Origin: JADKFD01 sp050250665
Lineage (GTDB): Bacteria; Pseudomonadota; Gammaproteobacteria; Xanthomonadales; SZUA-5
NCBI GenBank assembly: GCA_050250665.1
Contig: JBFWOF010000077.1
Span: 1 to 21,494, forward strand
DNA: 21,494 nt
Direction of reading: 5' to 3'
Shown here piece by piece: positions 14,135 through 21,162 of this stretch; position 1 is the first letter of the stretch; every line of letters begins with the position of its first letter. The position numbers were made by a program, and so were the translations under genes. A model generated the notes under the pieces. It ran no database searches. It was not told the origin of the DNA and saw only the letters and a list, made by a program, of their open reading frames with translations.

Positions 14135-15709
14135 TTACAGGTGCCGCTCCACCGGTAGCACCCGCGCCAGGAAGGCGATGATGCGGCGACTCCAGCTCGA
14201 GGTCGGTTCGCGGAACTGGCGTCTGGGGCTGCCGTTCTGGACATCGGTCCAGACCAGCCGATTCCGTTCCAGTGACAGCCGATAACTGTATTGCGGCACC
14301 AGATTCTGCTCGAAATTGTCACGCACGCCGGCGGCGAAGTTTGCATCGTCGATGCGCACGCCCATCTCGGTATTGATCCAGGTCGAGCGCGGCGTCAGAT
14401 TGAAGGAACCGACGAAGGCGCTGCGGCCGTCGACGATGACGGCCTTGGTGTGCAGGCTGGCGCGCGAAGAACCGCGAAAGGGAGATTCCAGTCGGCCCAC
14501 CGTGAAGCGCTTCAATTCGTGGATTTCCACACCGGCGCGCAACAGCGACCGGCGATAGCGCGCATAGCCGCCGTGCACGGCGGCCACATCGGTGGCGTTC
14601 AGCGAATTGGTCAGTACCCGGATGCGCACGCCGCGCGCGCGTAAATCCTTGAGCCAGCGCAGTCCCTTGCCGCCGGGCACGAAATAGGGCGAGATCAGGA
14701 TCACCTCCTGCCGGGCCTGATCGATCATGCTGCGCAGATCAGCAGCGACGCCGATGGGCTGGTCACCGCGCTGCTTCCACTTGTCGGGCGGGTCTATCAG
14801 CACCGCAGCGCGCCCGCCAGTGAAGCGCCGTGCGCCCGACACAACGTCGGCGCGCAGCGTGTCGGCATTCAAGGCTGCGCGGAATCCATCCTGCTCCAGC
14901 GTCAATGCGCGATCGGCCTCCAGCGCCTGCCGCGCCGAATCCAGATTCGGCGCGGGGCGCTGGTCCGGGAGCTGCTCCAGGGGAATCACAATGGTCGAGT
15001 TCCAGTAGTCGTCGAATCCGACACTGGCCTGCTGCGCCGCCGCGCCGATCAACAGGACCCCGAGATCGCGGAAGGCGAAGGCGGTACCCATGCCGTAATA
15101 CTCGTCGCCGACATTACGGCCACCGATGATCGCGACCTGGCCATCGGCGATCCAGGCCTTGTTGTGCATGCGGTGATTGAGCCTGAAGCCACTGAACACG
15201 AATTCGAAGACATTGCCCAGGCTTGATCGACGCGTGCGGTAGGGGTTGTAGACCCGCAATTCGATATTGGCGTGCTGGTCGAGCGCCGCCAGGTCGTGAT
15301 CGAGGTGCCGCACATAGTTGTCGTCGATCAGCATGCGCACGCGCACGCCGCGATCGGCAGCCCGCAGCAGCTCGCTGGCCAGCAAGCGACCGCTGCGATC
15401 GTTGAGCCACATGTAATAGAGCAGGTCCAGACTGGTCGAGCTCAGCTGCGCTGTCTGCAGTTGCAGAGCGAGTGCATCCTGATTGGAGTGAACCAGGCGG
15501 TAGCTGCTCTGTCCAGCTGGCAGTTGCAGTTGCGCGACGCTGTCGGCGATGGAGCCGCTACGGGCTGCCGGCAAGGCAGTCTCGGTCAGATGGGGCTCCC
15601 GCGGCAGCAATGGAGCGCAGGCATAAAGGCCGGCCAGCAGCAGGGCCATCGCCACCCGCTGCAGCAGCTGCAGGTTTCGCGGAACGGGCTGGATGGAGTG
15701 GCTGATCAT
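14135..15709 (-). CDS. Phospholipase D family protein, ClsC-type cardiolipin synthase
   Basis: A 524-residue protein with two HKD (phospholipase D) motifs: H182-N-K184 with D189 (HNKAWIADG) and H420-T-K422 with D427 (LHTKAVIVDG), each followed by the usual GG/GS-N strand (GGRNVGDEY; GSFNLTPRS). Overall it resembles bacterial ClsC/YmdC cardiolipin synthases, which join a phosphatidyl group to phosphatidylglycerol or use phosphatidylethanolamine as donor. The N-terminus is hydrophobic and ends in a lipobox-like LYAC (Cys31), so the protein may be a lipoprotein. The C-terminus is basic (SWSRRIIAFLARVLPVER), as expected for lipid binding. It precedes phoX on the same strand with a 119-bp gap. The YmdB partner found in Escherichia coli is not nearby. 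A PLD-type nuclease or lipase is a less likely alternative. Confidence 0.85.
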   Translation of the reverse strand: MISHSIQPVPRNLQLLQRVAMALLLAGLYACAPLLPREPHLTETALPAARSGSIADSVAQLQLPAGQSSYRLVHSNQDALALQLQTAQLSSTSLDLLYYMWLNDRSGRLLASELLRAADRGVRVRMLIDDNYVRHLDHDLAALDQHANIELRVYNPYRTRRSSLGNVFEFVFSGFRLNHRMHNKAWIADGQVAIIGGRNVGDEYYGMGTAFAFRDLGVLLIGAAAQQASVGFDDYWNSTIVIPLEQLPDQRPAPNLDSARQALEADRALTLEQDGFRAALNADTLRADVVSGARRFTGGRAAVLIDPPDKWKQRGDQPIGVAADLRSMIDQARQEVILISPYFVPGGKGLRWLKDLRARGVRIRVLTNSLNATDVAAVHGGYARYRRSLLRAGVEIHELKRFTVGRLESPFRGSSRASLHTKAVIVDGRSAFVGSFNLTPRSTWINTEMGVRIDDANFAAGVRDNFEQNLVPQYSYRLSLERNRLVWTDVQNGSPRRQFREPTSSWSRRIIAFLARVLPVERHL

Positions 15710-15902
15710 GCGCGGGGCTGGTTCTCCGGTAGGTGCATGGGCTGAATTCTAGGCCTTGCAGTTGGACTTGTTCCCGGCTGCTGCTCCCGGTTTGGCCGGG
15801 CACTGCTGTCAGCGTTCATCAATCGGCGGGCGATCGATGCGCACGTAGAGGCCACGGTCATCGTCGTATGCTCGGGCCATATCGTCATCAGGAGTGGTCG
15901 CC

Positions 15903-16514
15903 ATGCGCCTCAGCAGTCAGAGTTTTTCCGAACAGGAGCGGATACCCGGCGAATTCGCATTCGGTGTCCCGGGTCAAGGCGAGCCCATGGGCTTCGGCGC
16001 CAACCGCAACCCGCATCTGGCCTGGGACGAGGTGCCGCCCGGTACCCGGTCCTTCGCCCTGCTGTGCGTGGACGACGATGTGCCCAGTGTCTTCGACGAC
16101 GGCAATCAGCCCGGTCGCAGCATCGCCCACGATCTGCCGCGCATCGATTTCATCCACTGGGTGATGGCCGACATTCCTTCCGATGTCCGCGAAATTGCCG
16201 CCGGCAGCTGCTCCGACGGCGTGGTCAAGGGCGGCAAGCAGGGGCCCGCAGGTCCCGCCGGCAGTTGCCAGGGCATCAATGACTACACCGGATTCATGGG
16301 CGATGGCGACTACTACGGCTATGACGGCCCCTGTCCGCCTTGGAATGACGAGCGTCTGCACCACTATCATTTCCGGGTCTATGCGCTGGATGTGCCAACC
16401 CTGAACCTGTCCGGACGCTTCAGCGCCACTGACCTGCAGCAGGCCATGCACGGCCATGTGCTCGCCGAGGCCGAGTTGACCGGTGCCTACACGCTGAATC
16501 CGGCGGTGGCTTGA
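15903..16514 (+). CDS. YbhB/YbcL family (PEBP-like) protein
   Basis: A 203-residue protein of the phosphatidylethanolamine-binding-protein fold, bacterial branch (YbhB/YbcL, often named Raf-kinase-inhibitor-like). Family motifs are present: the NPHLAWDEVPPGTRSFAL strand, the FIHWVMADIP strand, and the ligand-pocket motif GPCPPWNDERLHHYHFRVYA. There is no signal peptide, so it should be cytoplasmic, unlike some exported members. The start at 15903 follows GGAG at 15891-15894; a GTG at 15894 would add three residues. It is somewhat longer than the usual 155-185 residues because of a Gly-rich loop (GKQGPAGPAGSCQG, FMGDGDYYGYDG). The bacterial function is poorly known. Confidence 0.88.
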   Translation: MRLSSQSFSEQERIPGEFAFGVPGQGEPMGFGANRNPHLAWDEVPPGTRSFALLCVDDDVPSVFDDGNQPGRSIAHDLPRIDFIHWVMADIPSDVREIAAGSCSDGVVKGGKQGPAGPAGSCQGINDYTGFMGDGDYYGYDGPCPPWNDERLHHYHFRVYALDVPTLNLSGRFSATDLQQAMHGHVLAEAELTGAYTLNPAVA

Positions 16515-16586
16515 GGATGGGCGGATCCGCCGCAGGCGAATCCGTCATCGGGATTGCCGGAGGCTGAATTTGTCGCCTGAAGCGAC

Positions 16587-16616
16587 TTTACAACTCGATG
16601 GACTGCCGGCTACTAT
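16587..16616 (+). promoter_or_regulatory. Putative sigma-70 promoter for rpmH
   Basis: TTTACA (16587-16592) and TACTAT (16611-16616) are separated by 18 bases, 36 bases before the rpmH start. Each hexamer departs from consensus at one or two positions. No other plausible pair was seen in this spacer. A GGCGGATCCGCC palindrome lies upstream at 16520-16531, just past the PEBP gene. Confidence 0.5.
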
Positions 16617-16652
16617 GCCGCTCTTTTCTCAAACCGATCTCTGGAGTTCGCC

Positions 16653-16787
16653 ATGAAGCGCACTTTTCAGCCGAGCAAGCTCAAGCGCGCTCGCACTCAT
16701 GGCTTCCGCGCCCGGATGGCCACCCCCTCGGGCCGTGCCATTTTGAATGCCCGTCGCGCGAAAGGCCGCAAGCGCCTGATCCCCTAA
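16653..16787 (+). CDS. rpmH: 50S ribosomal protein L34
   Basis: The 44-residue protein MKRTFQPSKLKRARTHGFRA plus RMATPSGRAILNARRAKGRK and RLIP is unmistakably ribosomal L34, a small basic protein of the large subunit. The core KRTFQPS, HGFRARMAT, and C-terminal RRAKGRKRLIP are the conserved blocks. CTGGAG lies eight bases before the ATG. It opens the rpmH-rnpA-yidC-mnmE block, and rnpA starts 11 bases after its stop. In many relatives dnaA lies on the other side of rpmH; here the PEBP gene takes that place. Confidence 0.97.
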   Translation: MKRTFQPSKLKRARTHGFRARMATPSGRAILNARRAKGRKRLIP

Positions 16788-16798
16788 ATCCGCAGGCA

Positions 16799-17206
16799 AT
16801 GCCGGGATCGCGCTTTCCGCGTCGGGCCCGGCTGCTGTTGCCGCGTGAGTTCGATGCAGTATTCAAAAGCGGCCGTCGAGAACGCGGCCGCTTTTTTGTT
16901 TGTGTGGTCGCCGCCGGAAACACCGACGGCGCCCGTATCGGATTCGCGGTCGGCAAGAAGCACCTGCCCGCGGCGCATGACCGCAATCTGGTCAAGCGCA
17001 TGGCACGCGAGAGTTTTCGTGTCCGCCGCGGTCTGATGCCGGCAGTCGACCTGGTGCTCTCGCCTCGCAGCGAGGTTGTGCGCGGCGACCGGAAAAGTCT
17101 GCGCACCGATCTGGATGCCCTGTTCGATCGCGTGATCGCCGCTTCCACCCCTGTTTCAGCATCCGTTCGCATGTCGGCTGAGCCCGGCAGCGAGGAGAGC
17201 CCTTGA
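16799..17206 (+). CDS. rnpA: Ribonuclease P protein component
   Basis: The 135-residue basic protein subunit of RNase P helps the catalytic RNA remove 5' leaders from tRNA precursors. Early FDAVFKSGRRERGRFFVCV and IGFAVGKKH match the family's RNA-binding strands. The RNR-type motif appears as RNLVKRMARESFR at about residues 62-74, with leucine in the third position where RNR has arginine. The start at 16799, 11 bases after rpmH, fits the normal N-terminus; a longer upstream frame overlaps rpmH and is excluded. The tail (STPVSASVRMSAEPGSEESP) extends beyond the family core. The stop shares one base with the yidC start (TGATG), which suggests coupled translation. Confidence 0.95.
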   Translation: MPGSRFPRRARLLLPREFDAVFKSGRRERGRFFVCVVAAGNTDGARIGFAVGKKHLPAAHDRNLVKRMARESFRVRRGLMPAVDLVLSPRSEVVRGDRKSLRTDLDALFDRVIAASTPVSASVRMSAEPGSEESP

Positions 17207-18924
17207 TGAGCAATTTGCGTCTGTTCCTGCTGCTCGGCATTGCCCTGGTGGGCATGCAATTGTGGACCGCCTGGCAACGCGATTACGCGCCGCCACCCGA
17301 ACAGACGGCGCTTGCCGAGTCCGCCGGAACTCCAGCGGTCACGGGTGCAGGCGATGAAGTACCGACCGTCTCCGACGTGCCCTCGGCAGGCGAAGTGCCC
17401 AGCGCCCCAGCACCCGAAGCCAGCGCTGCGCCTGAAGCCCCGGTGGCCAGCGCCACGGCCGTCGATGATGGCCGTCGCATCATCATCGCCAACGATGTGT
17501 TGCGTCTGACCGTCTCCACCCGCGGCGCCGAGATCCGCCAGGCCGAGCTCAAGACCTATCCGATCAGCCTGGAACAGAAGGACGTACCGTTCAAGCTGCT
17601 CAGCGAAGATCTGGCGCGCTACTACGTCACCCAATCGGGTCTGGTGGCCAAGGACCAGCCTGCCCCTGACCACACGGCGATGTACAGCGTCGAGGGTGAC
17701 GAGTTCAAGCTGGCCGACGGCAGCGACGCCCTGGAAGTGCCGCTGATCTGGACCGATCCCTCCGGCCTCAGCGTGCGCAAGATCATCCGGCTCGAGCGCG
17801 GCAGCTTTACCGTCAATGTGCGTCACGAAATCAGCAACCAGACCGGCGCGCCCTGGCAGGGCAGCCAGTATCGGCAGATGCAGCGCGTGCCCCTGCCCAG
17901 GCCGCACGCCTTTGCCTTCAACAATCCCGAGCTCTACGCCTTTGTCGGCGCGGCTGTGTACAGCCCGGACGAGAAGTTCAAGAAACTCAAGTTCGAGAAT
18001 TTCGCCGAAGAGCCCTACTCGCGCAGTTTCGCGGGTGGCTGGTCGGCCATGCAGCAGCATTATTTTGTCGGCGCCTGGGTGCCGGATCCGGCCGAGCTGA
18101 CCCATTACGAGACGGCGGTGTTGCCGGCCAATGGCAATCTGCCGCAGCGCTTTCTGATGCGCCAGAAATCGCCTCTGGTCGAAGTGGCGCCGGGCGCCAC
18201 GCAGAGCATCGGTGCGCGGCTCTATCTCGGCCCCAAGCTGCAGAACGAGTTGCCCAAGGTGGCGCCGGGCCTGCAGTACACGGTCGACTACGGCATGGTC
18301 TCCTTCATCGCCCAGCCGCTGTTCTGGATCTTGAGCCACATCCACACGCTGGTGGGCAACTGGGGTCTGTCGATCATCCTGCTGACGCTGCTGGTCAAGC
18401 TCGCCTTTTACCGACTGAGCGAGTCGCAGTACCGCTCGATGGCCAAGATGCGCAAGCTGCAGCCGCGACTGGAATCGCTGAAGGAACGCTTCGGTGACGA
18501 CCGCCAGAAGATGGCGCAGGCGCAGATGGAGCTGTTCAAGAAGGAAAAGGTCAATCCCATCGGTGGCTGTCTGCCGATGCTGCTGCAACTGCCGGTGTTC
18601 TTTGCGCTGTACTGGGTGATCTTCGAGGCGGTGGAACTGCGTCAGGCGCCCTTTTACCTGTGGATACACGATCTGTCGATCAAGGACCCGCTGTACATCC
18701 TGCCGGTGCTGAACGTGGCCGTGATGTTCTTCACCCAGAAACTGACGCCGACGCCAGGCATGGACCCGATCCAGAAGCGCGTGTTGCAGACCATGCCGCT
18801 GATCTTCGGCGTGATGTTCGCCTTCTTCCCGGCTGGTCTGGTGCTGTACTGGCTGTCGAACGGCTTGCTCGGTCTGATCCAGCAGGTGGTGATCACCAAG
18901 CGCATCGAGGCGAGCAACAAGTGA
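17206..18924 (+). CDS. yidC: Membrane protein insertase YidC
   Basis: A 572-residue YidC, which inserts and folds inner-membrane proteins alone or with SecYEG. The first membrane helix is LRLFLLLGIALVGMQLWTA, followed by a Pro/Ala/Glu-rich linker. The large periplasmic domain of gammaproteobacterial YidC follows (about residues 85-340). The conserved C-terminal core has helices at NWGLSIILLTLLVKLAFY, the CLPMLLQLPVFFALYWVIFE hairpin and helix, and MPLIFGVMFAFFPAGLVLYW. The ATG overlaps the rnpA stop by one base, with GAGGAGAG 7 bases upstream. The small yidD gene that often lies between rnpA and yidC is absent. A GC-rich hairpin with a short T-run follows the gene. Confidence 0.97.
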   Translation: MSNLRLFLLLGIALVGMQLWTAWQRDYAPPPEQTALAESAGTPAVTGAGDEVPTVSDVPSAGEVPSAPAPEASAAPEAPVASATAVDDGRRIIIANDVLRLTVSTRGAEIRQAELKTYPISLEQKDVPFKLLSEDLARYYVTQSGLVAKDQPAPDHTAMYSVEGDEFKLADGSDALEVPLIWTDPSGLSVRKIIRLERGSFTVNVRHEISNQTGAPWQGSQYRQMQRVPLPRPHAFAFNNPELYAFVGAAVYSPDEKFKKLKFENFAEEPYSRSFAGGWSAMQQHYFVGAWVPDPAELTHYETAVLPANGNLPQRFLMRQKSPLVEVAPGATQSIGARLYLGPKLQNELPKVAPGLQYTVDYGMVSFIAQPLFWILSHIHTLVGNWGLSIILLTLLVKLAFYRLSESQYRSMAKMRKLQPRLESLKERFGDDRQKMAQAQMELFKKEKVNPIGGCLPMLLQLPVFFALYWVIFEAVELRQAPFYLWIHDLSIKDPLYILPVLNVAVMFFTQKLTPTPGMDPIQKRVLQTMPLIFGVMFAFFPAGLVLYWLSNGLLGLIQQVVITKRIEASNK

Positions 18925-18962
18925 GGCGGGGCGATGTCGCCTGGGCTCAGCCTGATCGCCAT

Positions 18963-19041
18963 GAGTAAAAAGTGAAAAGTGAAACGTCAACGACGGCGGC
19001 GCTTGCGCCGCCGTTTTGCGTTTAACCTCTTACGTTTCACC
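18963..19041. repeat. AAACGT repeat arms around a GC hairpin
   Basis: The left arm (18963-18990) reads GAGTAAAAAGTGAAAAGTGA then AACGTCAA. The right arm (19014-19041) ends TACGTTTCACC, so GTGAAACGT and ACGTTTCAC face each other. Iterated GTGAAAxGT phrases link it with the elements at 9505-9595 and 6631-6657. The arms surround the terminator-like stem at 18993-19014. Confidence 0.65.
18993..19017 (+). terminator. Terminator-like hairpin after yidC
   Basis: ACGGCGGCGC-TT-GCGCCGCCGT is a perfect 10-bp inverted repeat (18993-19014), followed by three further T bases. It sits 69 bases past the yidC stop and 58 bases before mnmE. The T-run is short, so termination may be partial and allow some read-through to mnmE. 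The hairpin is nested inside repeat arms and could equally be part of that element. Confidence 0.6.
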
Positions 19042-19074
19042 CATCCTGCCCAGCATCTTCAGGGAAACTCGACC

Positions 19075-20538
19075 ATGCCAGCGTCGCCTTGCACGGACAC
19101 CATCGCCGCCATTGCCACGCCGGCCGGCGCCGGGGGCATCGGTGTGATCCGGGTTTCCGGGCCGCAGGCGCTGGCCATCGCACAGCAATTCCTGAAGCGC
19201 GAACCCAAGCCACGCTTCGCCCACCATTGCCGCTTTCGTGACGACCACGGCGAGCTGATCGACGAAGGTCTGCTGATCGCCTTTCCGGCGCCCAGGTCCT
19301 ACACCGGCGAGGATGTGATTGAACTGCAGGCCCATGGCTCGCCGGTGCTGCTGGGGGTGTTGTTGCGACGTTGCCTGGAACTCGGTGCGAGGCTGGCGCG
19401 GCCCGGGGAATTCAGCGAGCGCGCCTTCCTCAACGACAAGCTCGATCTGGCCCAGGCCGAAGCCGTGGCCGATCTGATTGCCGCCAGTTCCGAAGGCGCC
19501 GCGCGCGCCGCGCTGCGTTCGCTGGAGGGCGAGTTCAGCCAGCGCATCAATGCTCTGGCGCGTCAGCTCATCGATCTGCGCGTCTATGTCGAAGCGGCCA
19601 TCGATTTCCCGGAAGAGGAAATCGACTTCCTGCGCACCAGCGAAGTGCGCTCGCGCTTTGCCGTCATCGACATGGCGCTGCACGAACTGCTGGCCGGCGC
19701 CCGCCGCGGTCAGCGCCTGCGCGACGGCCTGCGCGTGGTCATCCTCGGCGCCCCCAATGTCGGCAAGTCCAGCCTGCTCAATGCCCTGGCCGGGCACGAC
19801 CGCGCCATCGTCACCGCCATCCCCGGCACCACCCGCGATGTGCTGCACGAAGCGCTGAATGTCGACGGCCTGCCGATCACGGTGGTCGACACCGCTGGAC
19901 TGCGCCACACCGAAGACGAGGTCGAGCGCGAGGGCATCCACCGCGCCGGCCGCGAAGCCCATCGCGCGGATCTGGTGTTGTGGGTGGTGGAGGCGAACAG
20001 CCGGGACTCGGGACTCGGGACTCGGGACTCGGGAGAGCAGAAGCGGGACTCGGGACTCGGGACTCGGGACTCGGGGAAGCAGGAGCCGGGCAGCGGGGCG
20101 GCTGGGCATGCGCCTGGCCGTGCGGAGCTCGAGTCCCTGGGTCTGGCGGCTGGCATTGCCACGCTGACCGTGCACAACAAGATTGATCTGGGCGCCGAGC
20201 CGGCGCGGCTTGAACGCCGTGCCGATGGCGTCCATCTGTGGCTCTCGGCCAGGCACGGCGAGGGCCTGGATCTGCTGCGCCGCGCGCTGCTGGAGCACGC
20301 GGGTCTGGGCGAGGGCAGCAGCGGCGATTTCAGCGCCCGCTTGCGCCACGTCGACGCACTGGAGCGCTGCCAGGCCCAACTGGCCGCCGCCCGTCAGCAC
20401 GCGCTGGATTCAGGCCAGGGCGAACTCGCCGCCGAGGATCTGCGCCTGGCACACGAGGCGCTGGGAGAGATCGTCGGCCGTTTTCGCAGCGATGATCTGC
20501 TGGGGGCAATCTTCAGCTCCTTCTGCATCGGCAAGTAG
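19075..20538 (+). CDS. mnmE: tRNA modification GTPase MnmE with repeat insertion
   Basis: A 487-residue MnmE (TrmE), which works with MnmG to modify the wobble uridine of certain tRNAs. The N-terminal formyl-THF-binding domain begins DTIAAIATPAGAGGIGVIRV. The G domain has G1 GAPNVGKSS (about 225-233), G2 TTRD (252-255), G3 DTAG (272-275) and G4 NKID (368-371). The C-terminus is FCIGK with the conserved Cys484, so the gene is intact. It is 30-40 residues longer than usual. The excess lies between G3 and G4 at about 308-350, where a heptanucleotide repeat encodes SRDSGLGTRDSG twice. The start at 19075 matches the family and has AGGGAA about 8 bases upstream. The gene may be read from yidC read-through or its own promoter. 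Confidence 0.95.
   Translation: MPASPCTDTIAAIATPAGAGGIGVIRVSGPQALAIAQQFLKREPKPRFAHHCRFRDDHGELIDEGLLIAFPAPRSYTGEDVIELQAHGSPVLLGVLLRRCLELGARLARPGEFSERAFLNDKLDLAQAEAVADLIAASSEGAARAALRSLEGEFSQRINALARQLIDLRVYVEAAIDFPEEEIDFLRTSEVRSRFAVIDMALHELLAGARRGQRLRDGLRVVILGAPNVGKSSLLNALAGHDRAIVTAIPGTTRDVLHEALNVDGLPITVVDTAGLRHTEDEVEREGIHRAGREAHRADLVLWVVEANSRDSGLGTRDSGEQKRDSGLGTRDSGKQEPGSGAAGHAPGRAELESLGLAAGIATLTVHNKIDLGAEPARLERRADGVHLWLSARHGEGLDLLRRALLEHAGLGEGSSGDFSARLRHVDALERCQAQLAAARQHALDSGQGELAAEDLRLAHEALGEIVGRFRSDDLLGAIFSSFCIGK
20003..20075 (+). repeat. Heptanucleotide microsatellite (GGGACTC) in mnmE
   Basis: Two blocks, 20003-20034 (four full GGGACTC units plus GGGA) and 20045-20075 (four units plus GGG), are separated by about 10 bases (GAGCAGAAGC). 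The two blocks plus linker also form a 42-bp direct repeat. The unit length is not a multiple of three, so the protein reads a 7-residue period (RDSGLGT) across three units. Confidence 0.97.
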
Positions 20539-20681
20539 CGCTGCGTCCAGAGGCAGCCAAATCCATAAGATAGGCGCCAGCGATTGTCCGTTTCACTTGC
20601 TGCATTTATTGCACTTGTGGCGTAGAGTCTAGTGGTGTGCACAAGGGTTGGGTGCATCACAAATCCCCAAGGAGATAGCTA

Positions 20682-21149
20682 GTGACCACGCTCGACAAGG
20701 ATCGGTTGGTGCCTCCGGAACTGACTCCGGACGATGTCGCGATGGTAAGCGCCGCCCAACGCATGATCATGGAGTCGCTCGATCATGGTCGCGCTTCGAG
20801 GATCAGCTTGGTCAGCGACGAGGGATCGATGCCGTCGGTCTCGGTGCCGCCGCAAGTCTTGAAGTTCCTCGGTCAGGTGTTGGGTCTCATCTCCCAGCGT
20901 CGCCCGATCATGCTGATGCCTCAGAAGCAAGAACTGTCGACGGTTGAAGTGGCGAATTTCCTCAACGTCTCGCGACCCTTCGTCATCAAGGAAATCGACG
21001 CCGGGCGGTTGAAGCATCGAAAAGTTGGGTCTCACCGTCGGGTCCTCTATGAAGACCTGATGGAGTACGCTGCGAAAATGCGCGGCATGCAGGAGGCTGC
21101 GCTCGATCGGATGGCGGCAAACGCACGCGAACTCGGGCTCAGCTACTGA
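20682..21149 (+). CDS. Excisionase-type HTH protein, probable antitoxin
   Basis: A 155-residue protein with a DNA-binding domain of the excisionase/MerR-like HTH class at about residues 85-130: LSTVEVANFLNVSRPFVIKE, then IDAGRLKHRKVGSHRRVLYE. The first 80 residues, with SVSVPPQVLKFLGQVLGLIS, are of the kind seen in antitoxins and may form the dimer. It starts at a GTG (20682) with GGAG at 20671-20674. The downstream gene encodes a PIN toxin, 13 bases after the stop, so by analogy with known HTH/PIN pairs it should neutralise that toxin and repress their promoter. A TGTGCACA palindrome at 20636-20643, about 38 bases before the start, may be part of its operator. Role inferred from context; not tested. 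Confidence 0.82.
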   Translation: MTTLDKDRLVPPELTPDDVAMVSAAQRMIMESLDHGRASRISLVSDEGSMPSVSVPPQVLKFLGQVLGLISQRRPIMLMPQKQELSTVEVANFLNVSRPFVIKEIDAGRLKHRKVGSHRRVLYEDLMEYAAKMRGMQEAALDRMAANARELGLSY

Positions 21150-21162
21150 AGAGGCGCCGCTA

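Noticed and set aside
15809..15904. 31-codon minus-strand frame (starts MATTPDDDMARAYDDDRG)
   Set aside because: Its start codon overlaps the start of the PEBP gene on the other strand and no ribosome site is seen. The peptide looks plausible, but the evidence is too thin.
16681..18990. 769-codon open frame on the minus strand opposite rpmH, rnpA and yidC
   Set aside because: It mirrors three certain genes. Its translation is His/Gln/Arg-rich low-complexity sequence without domains, the usual shadow of high-GC coding DNA.
19030..20400. 456-codon minus-strand frame opposite mnmE
   Set aside because: Includes the translated microsatellite (SRVPSPESRVP) and no domain; mnmE is certain on the other strand.
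20601..20613. TGCA-TTTAT-TGCA inverted repeat as operator of the toxin-antitoxin pair
   Set aside because: Arms of only four bases; expected by chance in a spacer of this size.
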